The notes beneath the pieces are model-generated. The model had not been told where the DNA came from. It saw nothing but the letters and a program-made list of their open reading frames with translations, and made no database searches. Of a stretch of 64,000 bases of DNA, positions 41,704 through 51,274 are shown piece after piece; within the stretch, counting starts at the first letter, position 1, and every line of letters starts with the position of its first letter. Location: contig NZ_LASA01000090.1 in assembly GCF_001562015.1 (NCBI RefSeq), positions 21,585 through 85,584 of the forward strand, read 5' to 3'. This DNA comes from Endozoicomonas arenosclerae. Its GTDB lineage: Bacteria > Pseudomonadota > Gammaproteobacteria > Pseudomonadales > Endozoicomonadaceae. Both the position numbers and the translations under genes were made by a program.

Positions 41704-41810
41704 GGGTATGGACTTAAGATTGGGGATTGAAAGTAGAGAGGGCTCCACCAAGTCCGACTCATTCTAGCTGATCGACGTGGGGGGACAAAGCGCGGGGAGG
41801 TATTGCATAG

Positions 41811-41846
41811 AAAAAACTCCCTGAAAACAGGTCTCAGGGAGTTTTT
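41811..41846 (-). terminator. strong terminator after accC
   Basis: AAAACTCCCTGA and TCAGGGAGTTTT form a 12-bp stem with a nine-base loop, flanked by T-runs on both strands, six bases beyond the accC stop. Confidence 0.92.
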
Positions 41847-41851
41847 GTGGC

Positions 41852-43195
41852 TCAGGATTCTTCGAGTTTCTTTTCCAGATAGTGGATGCTTACGCCACCT
41901 TCCTGGAAGTTTTTGTCCTTCACCAGGTCCTGATGCAGGGGGATGTTGGTGCGAATACCATCTACTACTGCTTCATCCAGAGCGTTTCTCATTCTTGTCA
42001 GAGCAGTCTCGCGATCCGGTCCGTAAGTAATGATTTTGGCAATCAATGAGTCGTAGTAAGGAGGAATGCTGTAGCCACTGTACAGATGAGAATCTACACG
42101 GACACCATTACCACCGGGAGCATGGAACTGGTTGACCAGTCCAGGCGAAGGCATAAAGGTTTTAGGGTCTTCAGCATTGATACGACATTCGAATGCGTGA
42201 CCTTCAAGTTTTACATCTTCCTGAGAAATACTCAGTGGCAGACCGCTGGCGATGCGAATCTGTTCCCTTACGATATCCACTCCGGAAATCATCTCGGTAA
42301 CAGGGTGCTCTACCTGAACTCGAGTGTTCATCTCGATAAAGTAGAACTTTCCATCTTCATACAGGAATTCGAAGGTACCTGCCCCGGAGTAGCCGATTTC
42401 TACACAGGCTTTTGTACAAGCGGCTGCAACAGTGGCTCGGGCATCTTCATCAATACCGGGAGCGGGTGCTTCTTCAATCACTTTCTGGTGACGGCGTTGC
42501 AGAGAGCAGTCTCGATCACCCAGATGAATAGCATTGCCATGGTTGTCTGACAGTACCTGGAATTCAACGTGGCGTGGGTTCTCCAGAAACTTTTCCAGGT
42601 AAACGACGTCGTTGTTGAAAGCAGCTTTGGCTTCAGATTGAGTCAGACTGATAGAGTTCAGTAGGGCTGATTCGCGGTGCACAACACGCATGCCGCGACC
42701 ACCACCGCCTCCGGAGGCTTTGATGATAACCGGGTAGCCAATGCGACGAGCGATTTCCAGAGTGCGCTCATCGTCGTCTGTAATCGGGCCATCAGAACCC
42801 GGTACGGTAGGTACACCGGCTTCCTTCATGGCTGCAATGGCAGAAACCTTGTCACCCATGAGGCGGATTACATCAGGCTTTGGACCGATGAAAGTAAATC
42901 CGCTGCGCTCTACTTGTTCTGCAAAATCAGCATTTTCAGACAGGAAACCGTAGCCGGGGTGGATACCGGTGGCGTCAGTCACTTCGGCTGCACTGATAAT
43001 GGCAGGAATATTAAGGTAGCTTTCTACAGGGCTGTTGGGACCAATGCAGACAGACTCGTCAGCCAGTCGCACGTGCATCAGGCTTTCGTCAGCCTTGGAG
43101 TGCACAGCAACGGTTTTTATGCCGAGTTCTTTACAGGCCCGCAACACCCTCAGGGCAATCTCACCCCGGTTGGCAATTACGATTTTATCCAGCAT
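41852..43195 (-). CDS. accC: biotin carboxylase subunit of acetyl-CoA carboxylase
   Basis: AccC carboxylates the biotin on AccB, the first step of fatty acid synthesis. The 447-residue ATP-grasp enzyme shows [35 protein letters not shown], the glycine-rich loop [49 protein letters not shown] and [17 protein letters not shown] 43195 matches the family start; the frame is open a further 21 codons upstream. It follows accB by 10 bases. Confidence 0.97.
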   Translation of the reverse strand: MLDKIVIANRGEIALRVLRACKELGIKTVAVHSKADESLMHVRLADESVCIGPNSPVESYLNIPAIISAAEVTDATGIHPGYGFLSENADFAEQVERSGFTFIGPKPDVIRLMGDKVSAIAAMKEAGVPTVPGSDGPITDDDERTLEIARRIGYPVIIKASGGGGGRGMRVVHRESALLNSISLTQSEAKAAFNNDVVYLEKFLENPRHVEFQVLSDNHGNAIHLGDRDCSLQRRHQKVIEEAPAPGIDEDARATVAAACTKACVEIGYSGAGTFEFLYEDGKFYFIEMNTRVQVEHPVTEMISGVDIVREQIRIASGLPLSISQEDVKLEGHAFECRINAEDPKTFMPSPGLVNQFHAPGGNGVRVDSHLYSGYSIPPYYDSLIAKIITYGPDRETALTRMRNALDEAVVDGIRTNIPLHQDLVKDKNFQEGGVSIHYLEKKLEES

Positions 43196-43205
43196 GGCAT
43201 CTGTC

Positions 43206-43667
43206 TCAAACGATTGTGAACAGGGGCTGGTCGTATTCAACGGGCTGTCCGTTTTCAACCAGAATGGCTTCGATGGTGCCTGATTTGTCAGCTTTGATCT
43301 GGTTCATCATCTTCATAGCTTCAACAATACAGAGCACATCACCTTCCTTGACATGCTGTCCCTGTTCACAAAAAACAGGAGAGCTGGGTGAAGGGGCTGA
43401 ATAATAAGTGCCCACCATTGGGGACTTGACCTGGTGACCAGACAGTTCAGATTTGGCTTCGGCAACAGGTGCTTCGGCCGCTGCAGCAACAGGCGCAGCT
43501 GCGACTGGAGCAGCTGCAGGGAGTACCTGAGGTGCAATAGCGGCTACTGGAGCATTCTGGGAGTAACGGCTGATGCGAACGGACTCTTCACCTTCGTGAA
43601 TTTCAAGCTCGTCGATTCCAGATTCTTCCAGCAGCTCGATGAGCTTTTTTACTTTTCTGATGTCCAT
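43206..43667 (-). CDS. accB: biotin carboxyl carrier protein of acetyl-CoA carboxylase
   Basis: AccB carries the biotin shuttled between the carboxylase and the transferase. The 153-residue protein starts [18 protein letters not shown], has an Ala/Pro/Val linker (~42-72) and ends with the biotinyl domain, with the modified lysine in EAMKMMNQI and the thumb region [16 protein letters not shown] 43667 matches the family. It forms an operon with accC and follows aroQ by 178 bases. Confidence 0.97.
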   Translation of the reverse strand: MDIRKVKKLIELLEESGIDELEIHEGEESVRISRYSQNAPVAAIAPQVLPAAAPVAAAPVAAAAEAPVAEAKSELSGHQVKSPMVGTYYSAPSPSSPVFCEQGQHVKEGDVLCIVEAMKMMNQIKADKSGTIEAILVENGQPVEYDQPLFTIV

Positions 43668-43845
43668 GGTCAATCTCAAATGCTGTTGGGCAGAAAAATC
43701 TGCCGTCGGTTAATAGGATTTCTGGTAGTGCATCGAGGAGCACTACCTTGATTACAGCTTTAGCCACTTGGCTTCTCTGAGCAGAAACTCTGGCAGGTGC
43801 TGCTCTCGTACAGTCATACAAGACAATACCCGGAGTTTCTTGCGT

Positions 43846-44292
43846 TCAGTGATTCTGGTCGAGGCGGTCTACAACAAAGGCCAGTGCGTATTCGTAGCCT
43901 TTGGGGCCCAAGCCTGCGATGACTCCTTCGGCAACATCGCTGAAGTAAGAGTGATGTCTGAAGGGCTCACGTCGATGTACATTGGAGAGGTGAACTTCTA
44001 CAAAGGGAATGGCAACACCCAAAAGGGCATCCCTGATAGCAACACTGGTATGAGTATATGCGGCAGGGTTGATAATGATGAAGTCAATGTTCTCATCAGC
44101 GGCCTTGTGGATCCGCTCAATAAGGGCATGTTCAGCATTACTCTGGAAACAGCTGAGCTGGTGGCCCGCAGCTTTCGCCTGCTGTGTCAGAGTCTGGTTA
44201 ATTTGTTCCAGTGTGGTTGCGCCATAGACGCCAGGCTCCCGGGTTCCCAACAGGTTGAGATTAGGGCCATTCAGAACAAGTAATGTTGCCAT
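43846..44292 (-). CDS. aroQ: type II 3-dehydroquinate dehydratase
   Basis: AroQ removes water from 3-dehydroquinate in the shikimate pathway. The 148-residue flavodoxin-like protein shows [19 protein letters not shown] with the catalytic arginine and tyrosine, [32 protein letters not shown] and [20 protein letters not shown] 44292 follows GAGAGG. With aroK and aroB in this window, three shikimate steps are covered at two loci. Confidence 0.96.
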   Translation of the reverse strand: MATLLVLNGPNLNLLGTREPGVYGATTLEQINQTLTQQAKAAGHQLSCFQSNAEHALIERIHKAADENIDFIIINPAAYTHTSVAIRDALLGVAIPFVEVHLSNVHRREPFRHHSYFSDVAEGVIAGLGPKGYEYALAFVVDRLDQNH

Positions 44293-44477
44293 CAGTATCC
44301 TCTCATATTGGCATGCATTGTGCCGCAATGAAATGAAAGGGTCTAGTTCGTGCGTGTTACTGAACGTTAACGCCAGTTACCAAGCATTTCAAAGCCAGAT
44401 GAGTTCACAATTCTGGTAACAGAAAAAGGGGTGTTCGGTGATATAAGAAGATGAAGAAGTACATTTGTAGCGATCTG

Positions 44478-46316
44478 TTAATTTGCCATAGTTAATTTCA
44501 TCTTTTTAAGCAGCTCAGGTGATGTTAACTCGCCTTGGGAGCGTAGCTGGGCTCTTTCCTGACCTTTTGAGCCATAAAAAAGCAGGGCAGGGGGGCCGAA
44601 GAGCTGGTAGCTATCCAGCCACTTTTGCTGTTCGGGTGTGTTTTCGGTTATATCGAATTTAATCAGGTGCCACTTATTGATCTCGATGTTGGCAAATACC
44701 TGAGGGAAAACTTCTTTTTCCATGATTTTGCAGGAGATACACCAGTCGGCATACACATCAATCATGGCGGGTTTGCCATTTTTACTGGCTATCTCCAGTT
44801 GTCTTGATAGGTCTGCTACTGTTTGAACAGTCTGGAAAGGGCTTTCCATAAGGGGTATGGAAGCTGAATTACTGATGCTGTAGAGGGGCTTGAAGGGGTC
44901 TTTGTGGCCTTGTGCTGCACCAATGATCAAGAGCGCTCCATAAATGAGCAATATCAAACCGAGGGTTTGGGAGAGTAGTTCTGAACCGGATTTTTTATTG
45001 AAGTCTACGGCTCCAAACCATGAAGCGCCGCCAATAGCGAGGGCTCCCCAGAGGAAAAGAGTCAGCTGAGGGGCGATCACGCGCTCCAGCATCCATATGG
45101 CTACACCCAGCATCAGGAAGCCAAAAAATACCTTGACGTTTTCCATCCAGCTGCCAGCTTTGGGCAGGATTTTCTTGCCACACAATCCTATCAGCATTAA
45201 AGGCAGTCCCATGCCTAAACCCAAAGCCAGTAGTGAGAGGCCACCGACTAAGGCATCACCTGTTGTGCTGATGTAGATTAATGCCCCAGCTAAAGGCGCG
45301 GAAACACAGGGGGATACGACCAGAGCAGAGAGAAAACCCAAAACTACTGCTCCCCAAAGGCTGCCAGGCTTTTTCGGTTGTTGGTTGAGACGGTTACGGA
45401 GTTTTTCTGGCAATTGCAGCTCATAAAGACCAAACATACTCAATGCAAGGAGAATGAAAAGCACTGCAAAAGGAATCAGCAGCCAGGGAGACTGAAGTTT
45501 GGCCTGTAAGTTTAAACTGGCTCCAAACAGGCCCATGAGAGTCCCTGCCAGGGCAAAAGTTACAGACATGCTGAGAACATAACCCAACGAAAGATAAAAC
45601 GTTCTCTTGCGGCTAGCTCCTTCCGATGCGGCTCCCACCAGAAGGCTTGAGAGGATGGGGATCATAGGAAGAACGCAGGGAGTAAATGTCAGTCCAATGC
45701 CCGCCAGCAGGAACAATAAAAGTGAAAGCCAGATGCTCTGGTGAGAGTCAGGTGAATAACTGTTCAGAGACGGGTTGTTTTCCTGATTTGAAAATGAGGT
45801 ATCTAAGTCTTCGGCTGCCGCTAAATCAACATTTGGGTTGGCGACAGTGACGTCAATTGTGTGAGGGGGGTAACAAAGACCTGCGTCAGCGCATCCCTGG
45901 AAACGAACCTCGATTTCAGGCTCTGTCAGAGAGCTCTTAACCGGAATTTTGACAGTAATATTTTCAGGGAAGACCTCCAGAGTTTCTTCGAAATTAACGT
46001 CGTACTTTTCTTTCCCTTTGGGAAAGACTGGTTCGCCAATTTGGGTTTCTTTCTGGTTACTGGAAAAGCTGAATCTTTTTTTATAAAGGTAGTGTCCAGG
46101 GGTTACCAGAAAATGAAGCAGCAATGAGTTGTCAACGATTTCTGCGTTCAGCTGGAAGGCTTCTTCAACGGGAAGAAAAGTCTGAGAGCTTTTATTATTA
46201 TTCTCAAAGAGCTGATCTAAATTGGCTGTAGCCAGTGATGAAAAGCACCAGGCAAGAAGTCCTGTAAGAAAAATAGAGAACTGAAAATATTTGCAGGATC
46301 TGGAGTGCTGAACCAT
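44478..46316 (-). CDS. dsbD: thiol:disulfide interchange protein DsbD
   Basis: DsbD carries electrons from cytoplasmic thioredoxin to periplasmic disulfide isomerases and cytochrome maturation. The 612-residue precursor has a signal peptide (~12-32), the periplasmic alpha domain with GCADAGLCYPP, eight membrane helices with the paired cysteines in FTPCVLPMIPIL and SPCVSAPLAGAL, and a C-terminal thioredoxin-like gamma domain with ADWCISCKIMEKEVF. It is the last minus-strand gene of the aroQ-accBC block, as in Pseudomonas. Confidence 0.95.
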   Translation of the reverse strand: MVQHSRSCKYFQFSIFLTGLLAWCFSSLATANLDQLFENNNKSSQTFLPVEEAFQLNAEIVDNSLLLHFLVTPGHYLYKKRFSFSSNQKETQIGEPVFPKGKEKYDVNFEETLEVFPENITVKIPVKSSLTEPEIEVRFQGCADAGLCYPPHTIDVTVANPNVDLAAAEDLDTSFSNQENNPSLNSYSPDSHQSIWLSLLLFLLAGIGLTFTPCVLPMIPILSSLLVGAASEGASRKRTFYLSLGYVLSMSVTFALAGTLMGLFGASLNLQAKLQSPWLLIPFAVLFILLALSMFGLYELQLPEKLRNRLNQQPKKPGSLWGAVVLGFLSALVVSPCVSAPLAGALIYISTTGDALVGGLSLLALGLGMGLPLMLIGLCGKKILPKAGSWMENVKVFFGFLMLGVAIWMLERVIAPQLTLFLWGALAIGGASWFGAVDFNKKSGSELLSQTLGLILLIYGALLIIGAAQGHKDPFKPLYSISNSASIPLMESPFQTVQTVADLSRQLEIASKNGKPAMIDVYADWCISCKIMEKEVFPQVFANIEINKWHLIKFDITENTPEQQKWLDSYQLFGPPALLFYGSKGQERAQLRSQGELTSPELLKKMKLTMAN

Positions 46317-46403
46317 GGAAAAAATCGGCTGTTTTTGTTTCAGGTTCTTTTATTGTGGAGTGAAACGGGCGGGATGCAAGCCCTGAAGCGTCTTGAAGCC
46401 GAT

Positions 46404-46437
46404 GGAAAGTGCTGAAGGTGACACCTTCAGCACTTTT
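46404..46437. terminator. hairpin terminator downstream of ppa
   Basis: AAAGTGCTGAAGGT and ACCTTCAGCACTTT are perfect 14-bp arms with a three-base loop. Short T-runs flank both sides. It lies between ppa and dsbD, both on the minus strand, and most likely ends ppa transcripts. Confidence 0.75.
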
Positions 46438-46440
46438 ACC

Positions 46441-46507
46441 TCATACGATAATGCTTTGAAATAAACCTTAGATCATCTTTAGTGACTAAAGCAGCTTTAT
46501 CGTATGA
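46441..46507. other. 10-bp inverted repeat next to the ppa stop
   Basis: TCATACGATA (46441-46450) and TATCGTATGA (46498-46507) are perfect arms 47 bases apart, ending 9 bases beyond the ppa stop. With the adjacent 14-bp hairpin the ppa 3' region would be strongly structured. Confidence 0.45.
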
Positions 46508-46515
46508 AGGCTGGG

Positions 46516-47043
46516 TTAGCCCTTGTAGTTGGCTACCGACTTTTTGATGACTTCAAAGGCTGCTTCTTTGCCTTCCCAGCCTTCAATCTTAACCCACTTG
46601 CCTGGCTCCAGATCTTTGTAGTTTTCAAAGAAGTGTTCAATCTGCTTAAGCAGCAGTTCTGGCAGATCAGTGTATTCCTGAACATCTTTGTAGAGAGAGG
46701 ACAGCTTTTCGTGAGGTACTGCGATCAGCTTTTCATCCTGGCCACTTTCATCAGACATGTTCAGCATGCCTACAGTACGGCAGCGAATAACAGAGCCTGG
46801 TACAACCGGGTAAGGGGTGACTACCAGAACGTCCAGAGGATCGCCGTCATCTGCCAGAGTCTGAGGAATGTAACCGTAGTTGGCAGGGTAGAACATAGGG
46901 GTAGCCATGAAACGGTCTACCATCAGGGCATCGAGATCCTTATCGATTTCGTATTTGATAGGAGAAGCGTTGGCCGGAATTTCGATGGCAACGTAGATAT
47001 CTTCAGGCAAGTTCTTGCCAGCTGGGATATTCGCAAAGCTCAT
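46516..47043 (-). CDS. ppa: inorganic pyrophosphatase (family I)
   Basis: Ppa hydrolyses pyrophosphate released by biosynthesis. The 175-residue protein carries the family-I active site: [38 protein letters not shown] (metal-binding aspartates) and [16 protein letters not shown]. Codon use is that of a highly expressed gene. ATG 47043 is supported by family alignment. Confidence 0.97.
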   Translation of the reverse strand: MSFANIPAGKNLPEDIYVAIEIPANASPIKYEIDKDLDALMVDRFMATPMFYPANYGYIPQTLADDGDPLDVLVVTPYPVVPGSVIRCRTVGMLNMSDESGQDEKLIAVPHEKLSSLYKDVQEYTDLPELLLKQIEHFFENYKDLEPGKWVKIEGWEGKEAAFEVIKKSVANYKG

Positions 47044-47246
47044 GTGTACACCTTTGCCTTATTTCAAATTCAAATGAAAGAGGGTGGAAAGGCGCCATTA
47101 TAAAGGCCTCAACGGTTATTGTCTCTGTTCGAAATGTGACTTTATGAAGGAAGTTTCATCAGGAACTGGACTTTGTCCGGAAAAGGGTAGAATACTTGTA
47201 AGTGTATGAATTGCTCCTGGCTGCTCGGAATAACCGGGGAGGTTAT

Positions 47247-47666
47247 ATGAGATCAATCAAAGTCAAAGACTGTATGACACCTCAGGTGATCACCATTCCA
47301 CCCACGATGGAAGTGGTAGAGGCCATACGAATACTGCTCAATAACGACATAACTGCAGTTCCTGTAGTAGATGATAATGGCGGTCTGGTGGGGATTCTTT
47401 CAGAGACGGACTGTCTTCAGGGGACACTGATGGGAAGTTATTTTTCTCAGGAAGGTAGCTTGGTGGGTGAAAGTATGACTAGAGATGTGCTCACTGTTTC
47501 TCCCTATGACGATATTATCACGGCTTATGAACATTTTATGAAAGCCCATGCATTTCGTGTTCCTGTGGTTGAAGAAGGGGCTTTGGTAGGTATGCTCAGT
47601 CCTAAGGATGTGATGTCTGCAGTTCTTGAGTTTTATGAAAAACCGACAACTCACAAAGCTGTTTGA
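47247..47666 (+). CDS. CBS-domain pair protein
   Basis: The 139-residue protein is made of two CBS motifs (~1-60 and ~75-130) and nothing else: MRSIKVKDCMTPQVITIPP, VPVVDDNGGLVGILSETDCL, then GESMTRDVLTVSPYDDI and VPVVEEGALVGMLSPKDVM. Such proteins bind adenine nucleotides and regulate partner enzymes or channels; the partner is unknown. ATG 47247 follows GGGGAGG by four bases, so the in-frame upstream codons from 47202 are not used. Confidence 0.9.
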   Translation: MRSIKVKDCMTPQVITIPPTMEVVEAIRILLNNDITAVPVVDDNGGLVGILSETDCLQGTLMGSYFSQEGSLVGESMTRDVLTVSPYDDIITAYEHFMKAHAFRVPVVEEGALVGMLSPKDVMSAVLEFYEKPTTHKAV

Positions 47667-47680
47667 TAAATCCCGTCAAT

Positions 47681-47716
47681 ACGCCTGAGGCTTTACTGCA
47701 AAGACCAGGCGTCGTT
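47681..47716 (+). terminator. probable terminator after the CBS gene
   Basis: ACGCCTG and CAGGCGT pair across an 18-base loop and are followed by CGTTTT, 15 bases after the stop, between two convergent genes. Confidence 0.6.
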
Positions 47717-47724
47717 TTGAACGA

Positions 47725-48345
47725 TTATTTTTTTGGGGGTTTTTGATCAAAGTTAAGGATCGGCAGCTCAATATTCATGGTAATTGCCAACATGCGAGCA
47801 ACAAATCCTGTGATGAGTGTGATCAGTATACAGGCCGTCATAGACAAGGGGGTCATGCATAGAAGAAAGAATATCCAAGCTGCCATAAATGAAATACTCC
47901 CGTAGAGCTCTTTTCTGAATACCAGTGGCACCTGATTGCAAAGGATATCCCGCAGAACACCACCAAATGCTCCAGTGAACACCGCCATGATACTGGCGAT
48001 CAGATAGTTATGACCCAATTCCAGGGTTTTCTGGGCACCAATAATACTGAAAGTCACAAGACCAATAGCGTCGAGCACCAAAAAAGCTTCCGATAAAAAT
48101 CGTATCCAGGGTCTGATGATAATCACGACGATGACAGCTACTGTCGTCACAACAAGATACTCAGGGTGAGCAACCCATACCAGAGGATGGTTGTTCAAAA
48201 CCAGATCCCTTATTGTGCCGCCCCCAAAAGCAGTTACTGTGGCAATGATGATGATTCCAAAAGGGTCCATCTGTTTTCTTCCGGCAGCAATTGCTCCAGA
48301 CATAGCTTCAACAGTTATGGCAAGAATGTAGAGTATTTCCAGCAA
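47725..48345 (-). CDS. UPF0126/TRIC-type membrane protein (YadS-like)
   Basis: The ~206-residue protein has about seven membrane helices in two similar halves, each with the family motif (DPFGIIIIATVTAFGGGTIRD and MAVFTGAFGGVLRDIL). The family is related to trimeric intracellular cation channels; the bacterial role is unsettled, with cation or amino acid transport suggested. No ATG fits. TTG at 48345 follows GAGAGGG and gives MLEILYILAITVEAMSG, close to E. coli YadS; TTG at 48378 is possible but lacks a ribosome site. It is divergent from the first gene of the T3SS region. Confidence 0.85.
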   Translation of the reverse strand: MLEILYILAITVEAMSGAIAAGRKQMDPFGIIIIATVTAFGGGTIRDLVLNNHPLVWVAHPEYLVVTTVAVIVVIIIRPWIRFLSEAFLVLDAIGLVTFSIIGAQKTLELGHNYLIASIMAVFTGAFGGVLRDILCNQVPLVFRKELYGSISFMAAWIFFLLCMTPLSMTACILITLITGFVARMLAITMNIELPILNFDQKPPKK

Positions 48346-48497
48346 TACCTGTTCCCTCTCATTTAATGGGAGTGCCAAAAAGTTGGCGAAAGGTTAAGGG
48401 GATTACTTATTCGCTTTGTCTATCAAATCTACCTGCGGCAGTAATAGTTCATCTAAGCTTTATTAAAGTATATGCTGCATTTTCGGAAGAAGAGTCT

Positions 48498-50288
48498 ATG
48501 CCAGGGAAAACGGGGGGCGTTGATACCCAATCTACACAACCTGTTGATCTAGTGCACCCAAAGCATCAGGTCAATGAAACAGGTCGACTGGGTCCCAGAC
48601 ATGTAACAGGAATACCGGGGCAAAACCTGGTGGGGAGACGTGACTCCCAAGGCTCAGGTCCTACACCAGAAAGTATACACTCTCGTACTGCTACTTCTAA
48701 CCTGCAGGAAGATTTGCCAGAGCTGGTAGAATCAGAACTGGATGATTCTCTTGATAGTGATGAAGCTTCTCAGATGCTGAGTTCTTTGGAAGCCTCCAGG
48801 AAGTCTTCCAGAAGCAGAATACCTCAACCTCCGGGAGCTCATGGATCGCATCCCACTCCTGATCCGGATGATGAACTTGTTACACCTCAGGTAAAACCTC
48901 GGCAAACACCCCCGAATGGGCATGGAGAAGGTCCTGCCCCTGATCCTGATGATGAACTCATTTCTCCAAAAGGTACTTCTCCTTCTGCAAAGCCGCGAGT
49001 GTCTGTCAGTTCATCTGATGATCCTGATGTACAAAAGAGAAAAGAAGAATTTAAAAATGAGCTACAACCCAAACTTGGGTTTCTTGATAAGCATAAGAAA
49101 GAGATAACGGTCACAGCCGCTGGTGGTATCTTGGTGGGTATAGGAGCGGCTGCAGCGATTGGTTTCCCTCCAGCAGGACTGTGTATTTATGCCTGTGGAA
49201 TAATGATGTTGAGTATGGGCCTTTCCAAGATGATGTTTGCCCTGGATGATGCACCTGATAATCTGCCTAAGCCGAAACCTGATGAACCTAAACCCAAGCC
49301 TGATGAGCCTAAACCCAAGCCCAGTGAAAATAGCTTGGATGATGGCAAGTTTATGGCCGTTCGCAAGCCTGTACTGGAAGCCCTTACTGAAGGTGATGGA
49401 CCTATTCCTCTTCGGGAAGATGGTTCTTTGGATGAGGACGAAGCTAAGAAAAGACTTAAGAAGTTTGCTGAAGAAAGTAAGCTCAACGTCGATCCTGAAG
49501 AGCTTCTGGAGCAAATCTCAACAGGAATACAAGCGGGCTTACCGCTTTCTGAAGTGGTTGCAGAGGCTATTGCTGATGTCTTGAGTAAAGATAAGAATGT
49601 TGATCCTCATGATCCTGAATTCAAAGCGGTCACTAACGCTATTCTGAGTGCTGCAGAAGCCATGATGAATGCCACATCTGCCAGTGAGAGAGAGCAGGCT
49701 ATGGCAGAATTTCTGGCGAAGCTGAAAGAGATGCTGCCCAGGATGAGTGATTCATCCTTGGATCAGCTGATTGCCATGACCAAAGGCGCTCTGGGCAGTG
49801 CAGGAACTGAAGAAGCGAAGGAAGTATTCACTAGTGTACTGAGGTTGCTTGAAGCAGAAAAAGCAGAGCGTTTGTTAAAACAACAACAGCAGAGCTCAGC
49901 TTCATTCAGCGCTTCAGCTGCCGTTTCTAAAGTTGTGCCTGAGCCTCCTGGACCTCCTCCCGAAGTTGCAAAACCTAAAAAGTCATCAACTAAACATCCG
50001 CCTCACTCTACCACTGAAACAGGGGCTTCTGAGGCAATTGATTTGTCTATTTCAAAAAATCTGGTTCATTTCAGAGTACTTTCTTTTGAACTTAATACCT
50101 TGGAGAGAGCAGATCGTCTTAATGACTCGGATAGAGATGAGTTTTTGAAAGCAGCAAGGGAAGTCCTTGAGAGGCCCAGAGATAAAAGAATAAAGGGTTC
50201 ACAGTTTTTAGAGGAGCTTAAGGAACATGCTGATGACAGATTTGCTCAAGTGATAGGCAAACTCAAAGAGAAAGATCATTTCAAATAG
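48498..50288 (+). CDS. Pro-rich protein of unknown function at the head of the T3SS cluster
   Basis: I do not recognise this 596-residue protein. Residues 1-195 are polar and disorder-prone, with a duplicated PDPDDEL (121-127 and 148-154). Residues ~203-248 are hydrophobic (two potential helices, with GGILVGIGAAAAIGF), followed by three KPKPDEP-type units (258-278). The rest (~285-596) is mostly acidic helices with a coiled-coil tendency and a late Pro run. ATG 48498 follows GGAAGAAGAG; an open frame to 48366 lacks a ribosome site. The lack of a signal peptide, a low-complexity N-terminus, a hydrophobic hairpin and position beside translocator genes suggest a T3SS substrate such as an effector inserted into host membranes. 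A needle-length (SctP) role is less likely because of the hydrophobic segment. Confidence 0.6.
   Translation: MPGKTGGVDTQSTQPVDLVHPKHQVNETGRLGPRHVTGIPGQNLVGRRDSQGSGPTPESIHSRTATSNLQEDLPELVESELDDSLDSDEASQMLSSLEASRKSSRSRIPQPPGAHGSHPTPDPDDELVTPQVKPRQTPPNGHGEGPAPDPDDELISPKGTSPSAKPRVSVSSSDDPDVQKRKEEFKNELQPKLGFLDKHKKEITVTAAGGILVGIGAAAAIGFPPAGLCIYACGIMMLSMGLSKMMFALDDAPDNLPKPKPDEPKPKPDEPKPKPSENSLDDGKFMAVRKPVLEALTEGDGPIPLREDGSLDEDEAKKRLKKFAEESKLNVDPEELLEQISTGIQAGLPLSEVVAEAIADVLSKDKNVDPHDPEFKAVTNAILSAAEAMMNATSASEREQAMAEFLAKLKEMLPRMSDSSLDQLIAMTKGALGSAGTEEAKEVFTSVLRLLEAEKAERLLKQQQQSSASFSASAAVSKVVPEPPGPPPEVAKPKKSSTKHPPHSTTETGASEAIDLSISKNLVHFRVLSFELNTLERADRLNDSDRDEFLKAAREVLERPRDKRIKGSQFLEELKEHADDRFAQVIGKLKEKDHFK
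49269..49331 (+). repeat. three 21-bp tandem units coding KPKPDEP
   Basis: Units start at 49269, 49290 and 49311. They code KPKPDEP, KPKPDEP and KPKPSEN in frame with the Pro-rich gene. The first two differ at four silent positions. Such coding repeats often vary in number between strains. Confidence 0.8.
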
Positions 50289-50361
50289 CTATTAATTTAC
50301 TTTTTTAATGAATTTTTCGCATATAAGACCATGAGATGAGAGTCACAGACTTTCAGCAACA

Positions 50362-50381
50362 GATTAATAGCCTAGATTAAT
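50362..50381 (+). promoter_or_regulatory. paired GATTAAT direct repeats upstream of sctA
   Basis: GATTAAT at 50362-50368 and 50375-50381, 13 bases apart, lie 39 bases before the sctA start in an A/T-rich 131-base gap. Direct repeats with about one-turn spacing suit an AraC-type activator (ExsA/HrpX class), but this sequence is not a known box. Confidence 0.3.
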
Positions 50382-50419
50382 TGTAATGTGATCAGCACAG
50401 AACGGCAGGGAGCCAACTT

Positions 50420-51271
50420 ATGACTGAGTCCTCACCATCGGTGGATAATCAAAGTGGCGTTACGCTCACTGGAACGCAGGGATCAGTCCATCTCACGGAT
50501 GCCAGAAGGGATTCCCTCAGGGCTTCAGGCTTCAGTGATGCACAGATAGAAGCGCTGCTTTCACTGGCTGATCCGGATGATTCGTTAGTAGCTTCAGATT
50601 TTAATATCGTTGATAAGTCAATACTTAATTCTCTTCAGTTTTCTGGTCAGTTGACGGATGCTGCAAGACAGTTGGTTTACGTTCAGACACCCGTTTCTTT
50701 ACTGAATCAGGTCAGTGATCCCAGAAATTGGCAGGGTGAAAACTATATAGGTCCTGGGGCTGTTTCAGTTAATTCTTATCTTAATGGTGAGCCTGTCGAC
50801 TTTTCCAAGCCCAGTCTCGATGCCTTAGTATTTTCGGTCTTATCCGCTCGGGCAGAAATCATAGAAGGTCAATTGAGAGATCAGATTGGATCCATACAGG
50901 AAAAAAATGCCCAATTGGAAGAGGCGAATGATTGGTTGGCAAGAGCCAGAGCTAAAAAAGCAGAGGCTGGTACATCAGGGACAGCGACCTTTGATCAGGA
51001 ATTTAGAGACTTTTGGGCGTCACTTAATGCTGAGTTTCAAGAAAACGACAATAATACTGATACACCTATTTTGGATCATAACTCTGCAGATTGGGATGTC
51101 AACATTGAAGGTCTTAGAGCTAGAACTGAAGGTTTGACTAGTCAGACTCAGCTTGAGACAACTCAGTTGCAACAGACAATAAACAGATATAACCAAGCAT
51201 TTGAGATGATGTCTAACTTTATTAATAAATATTACCAGTCGTTGAGCACAGTTATACAAAATCTACGTTGA
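50420..51271 (+). CDS. sctA: T3SS needle-tip/filament-like hydrophilic translocator (SctA position)
   Basis: The 283-residue protein lies exactly where LcrV lies in the lcrV-lcrH-yopB-yopD order. It is hydrophilic, with a coiled coil at ~150-180 and a second near the C-terminus (~230-283), ending FEMMSNFINKYYQSLSTV, which recalls the EspA/SseB-type C-terminal helix that builds the tip filament. Near the N-terminus (33-53) it has one copy of the GFSDAQIEALLSLADPDD motif that recurs in SctE and SctB. It is probably secreted and caps the needle. ATG 50420 follows AGGGAG. The tip assignment rests on position and the C-terminal helix; overall similarity is low. Confidence 0.6.
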   Translation: MTESSPSVDNQSGVTLTGTQGSVHLTDARRDSLRASGFSDAQIEALLSLADPDDSLVASDFNIVDKSILNSLQFSGQLTDAARQLVYVQTPVSLLNQVSDPRNWQGENYIGPGAVSVNSYLNGEPVDFSKPSLDALVFSVLSARAEIIEGQLRDQIGSIQEKNAQLEEANDWLARARAKKAEAGTSGTATFDQEFRDFWASLNAEFQENDNNTDTPILDHNSADWDVNIEGLRARTEGLTSQTQLETTQLQQTINRYNQAFEMMSNFINKYYQSLSTVIQNLR

Positions 51272-51274
51272 ATC

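Noticed and set aside
42677..43219. 180-codon open frame antisense to accC, and similar long antisense frames within gltB, purH and pilQ
   Set aside because: They mirror the codon pattern of well-supported genes on the other strand and have no start signals.
50390..50405. TGTGATCAGCACA upstream of sctA as a CRP site
   Set aside because: Only one half matches TGTGA-N6-TCACA and the spacing is wrong.
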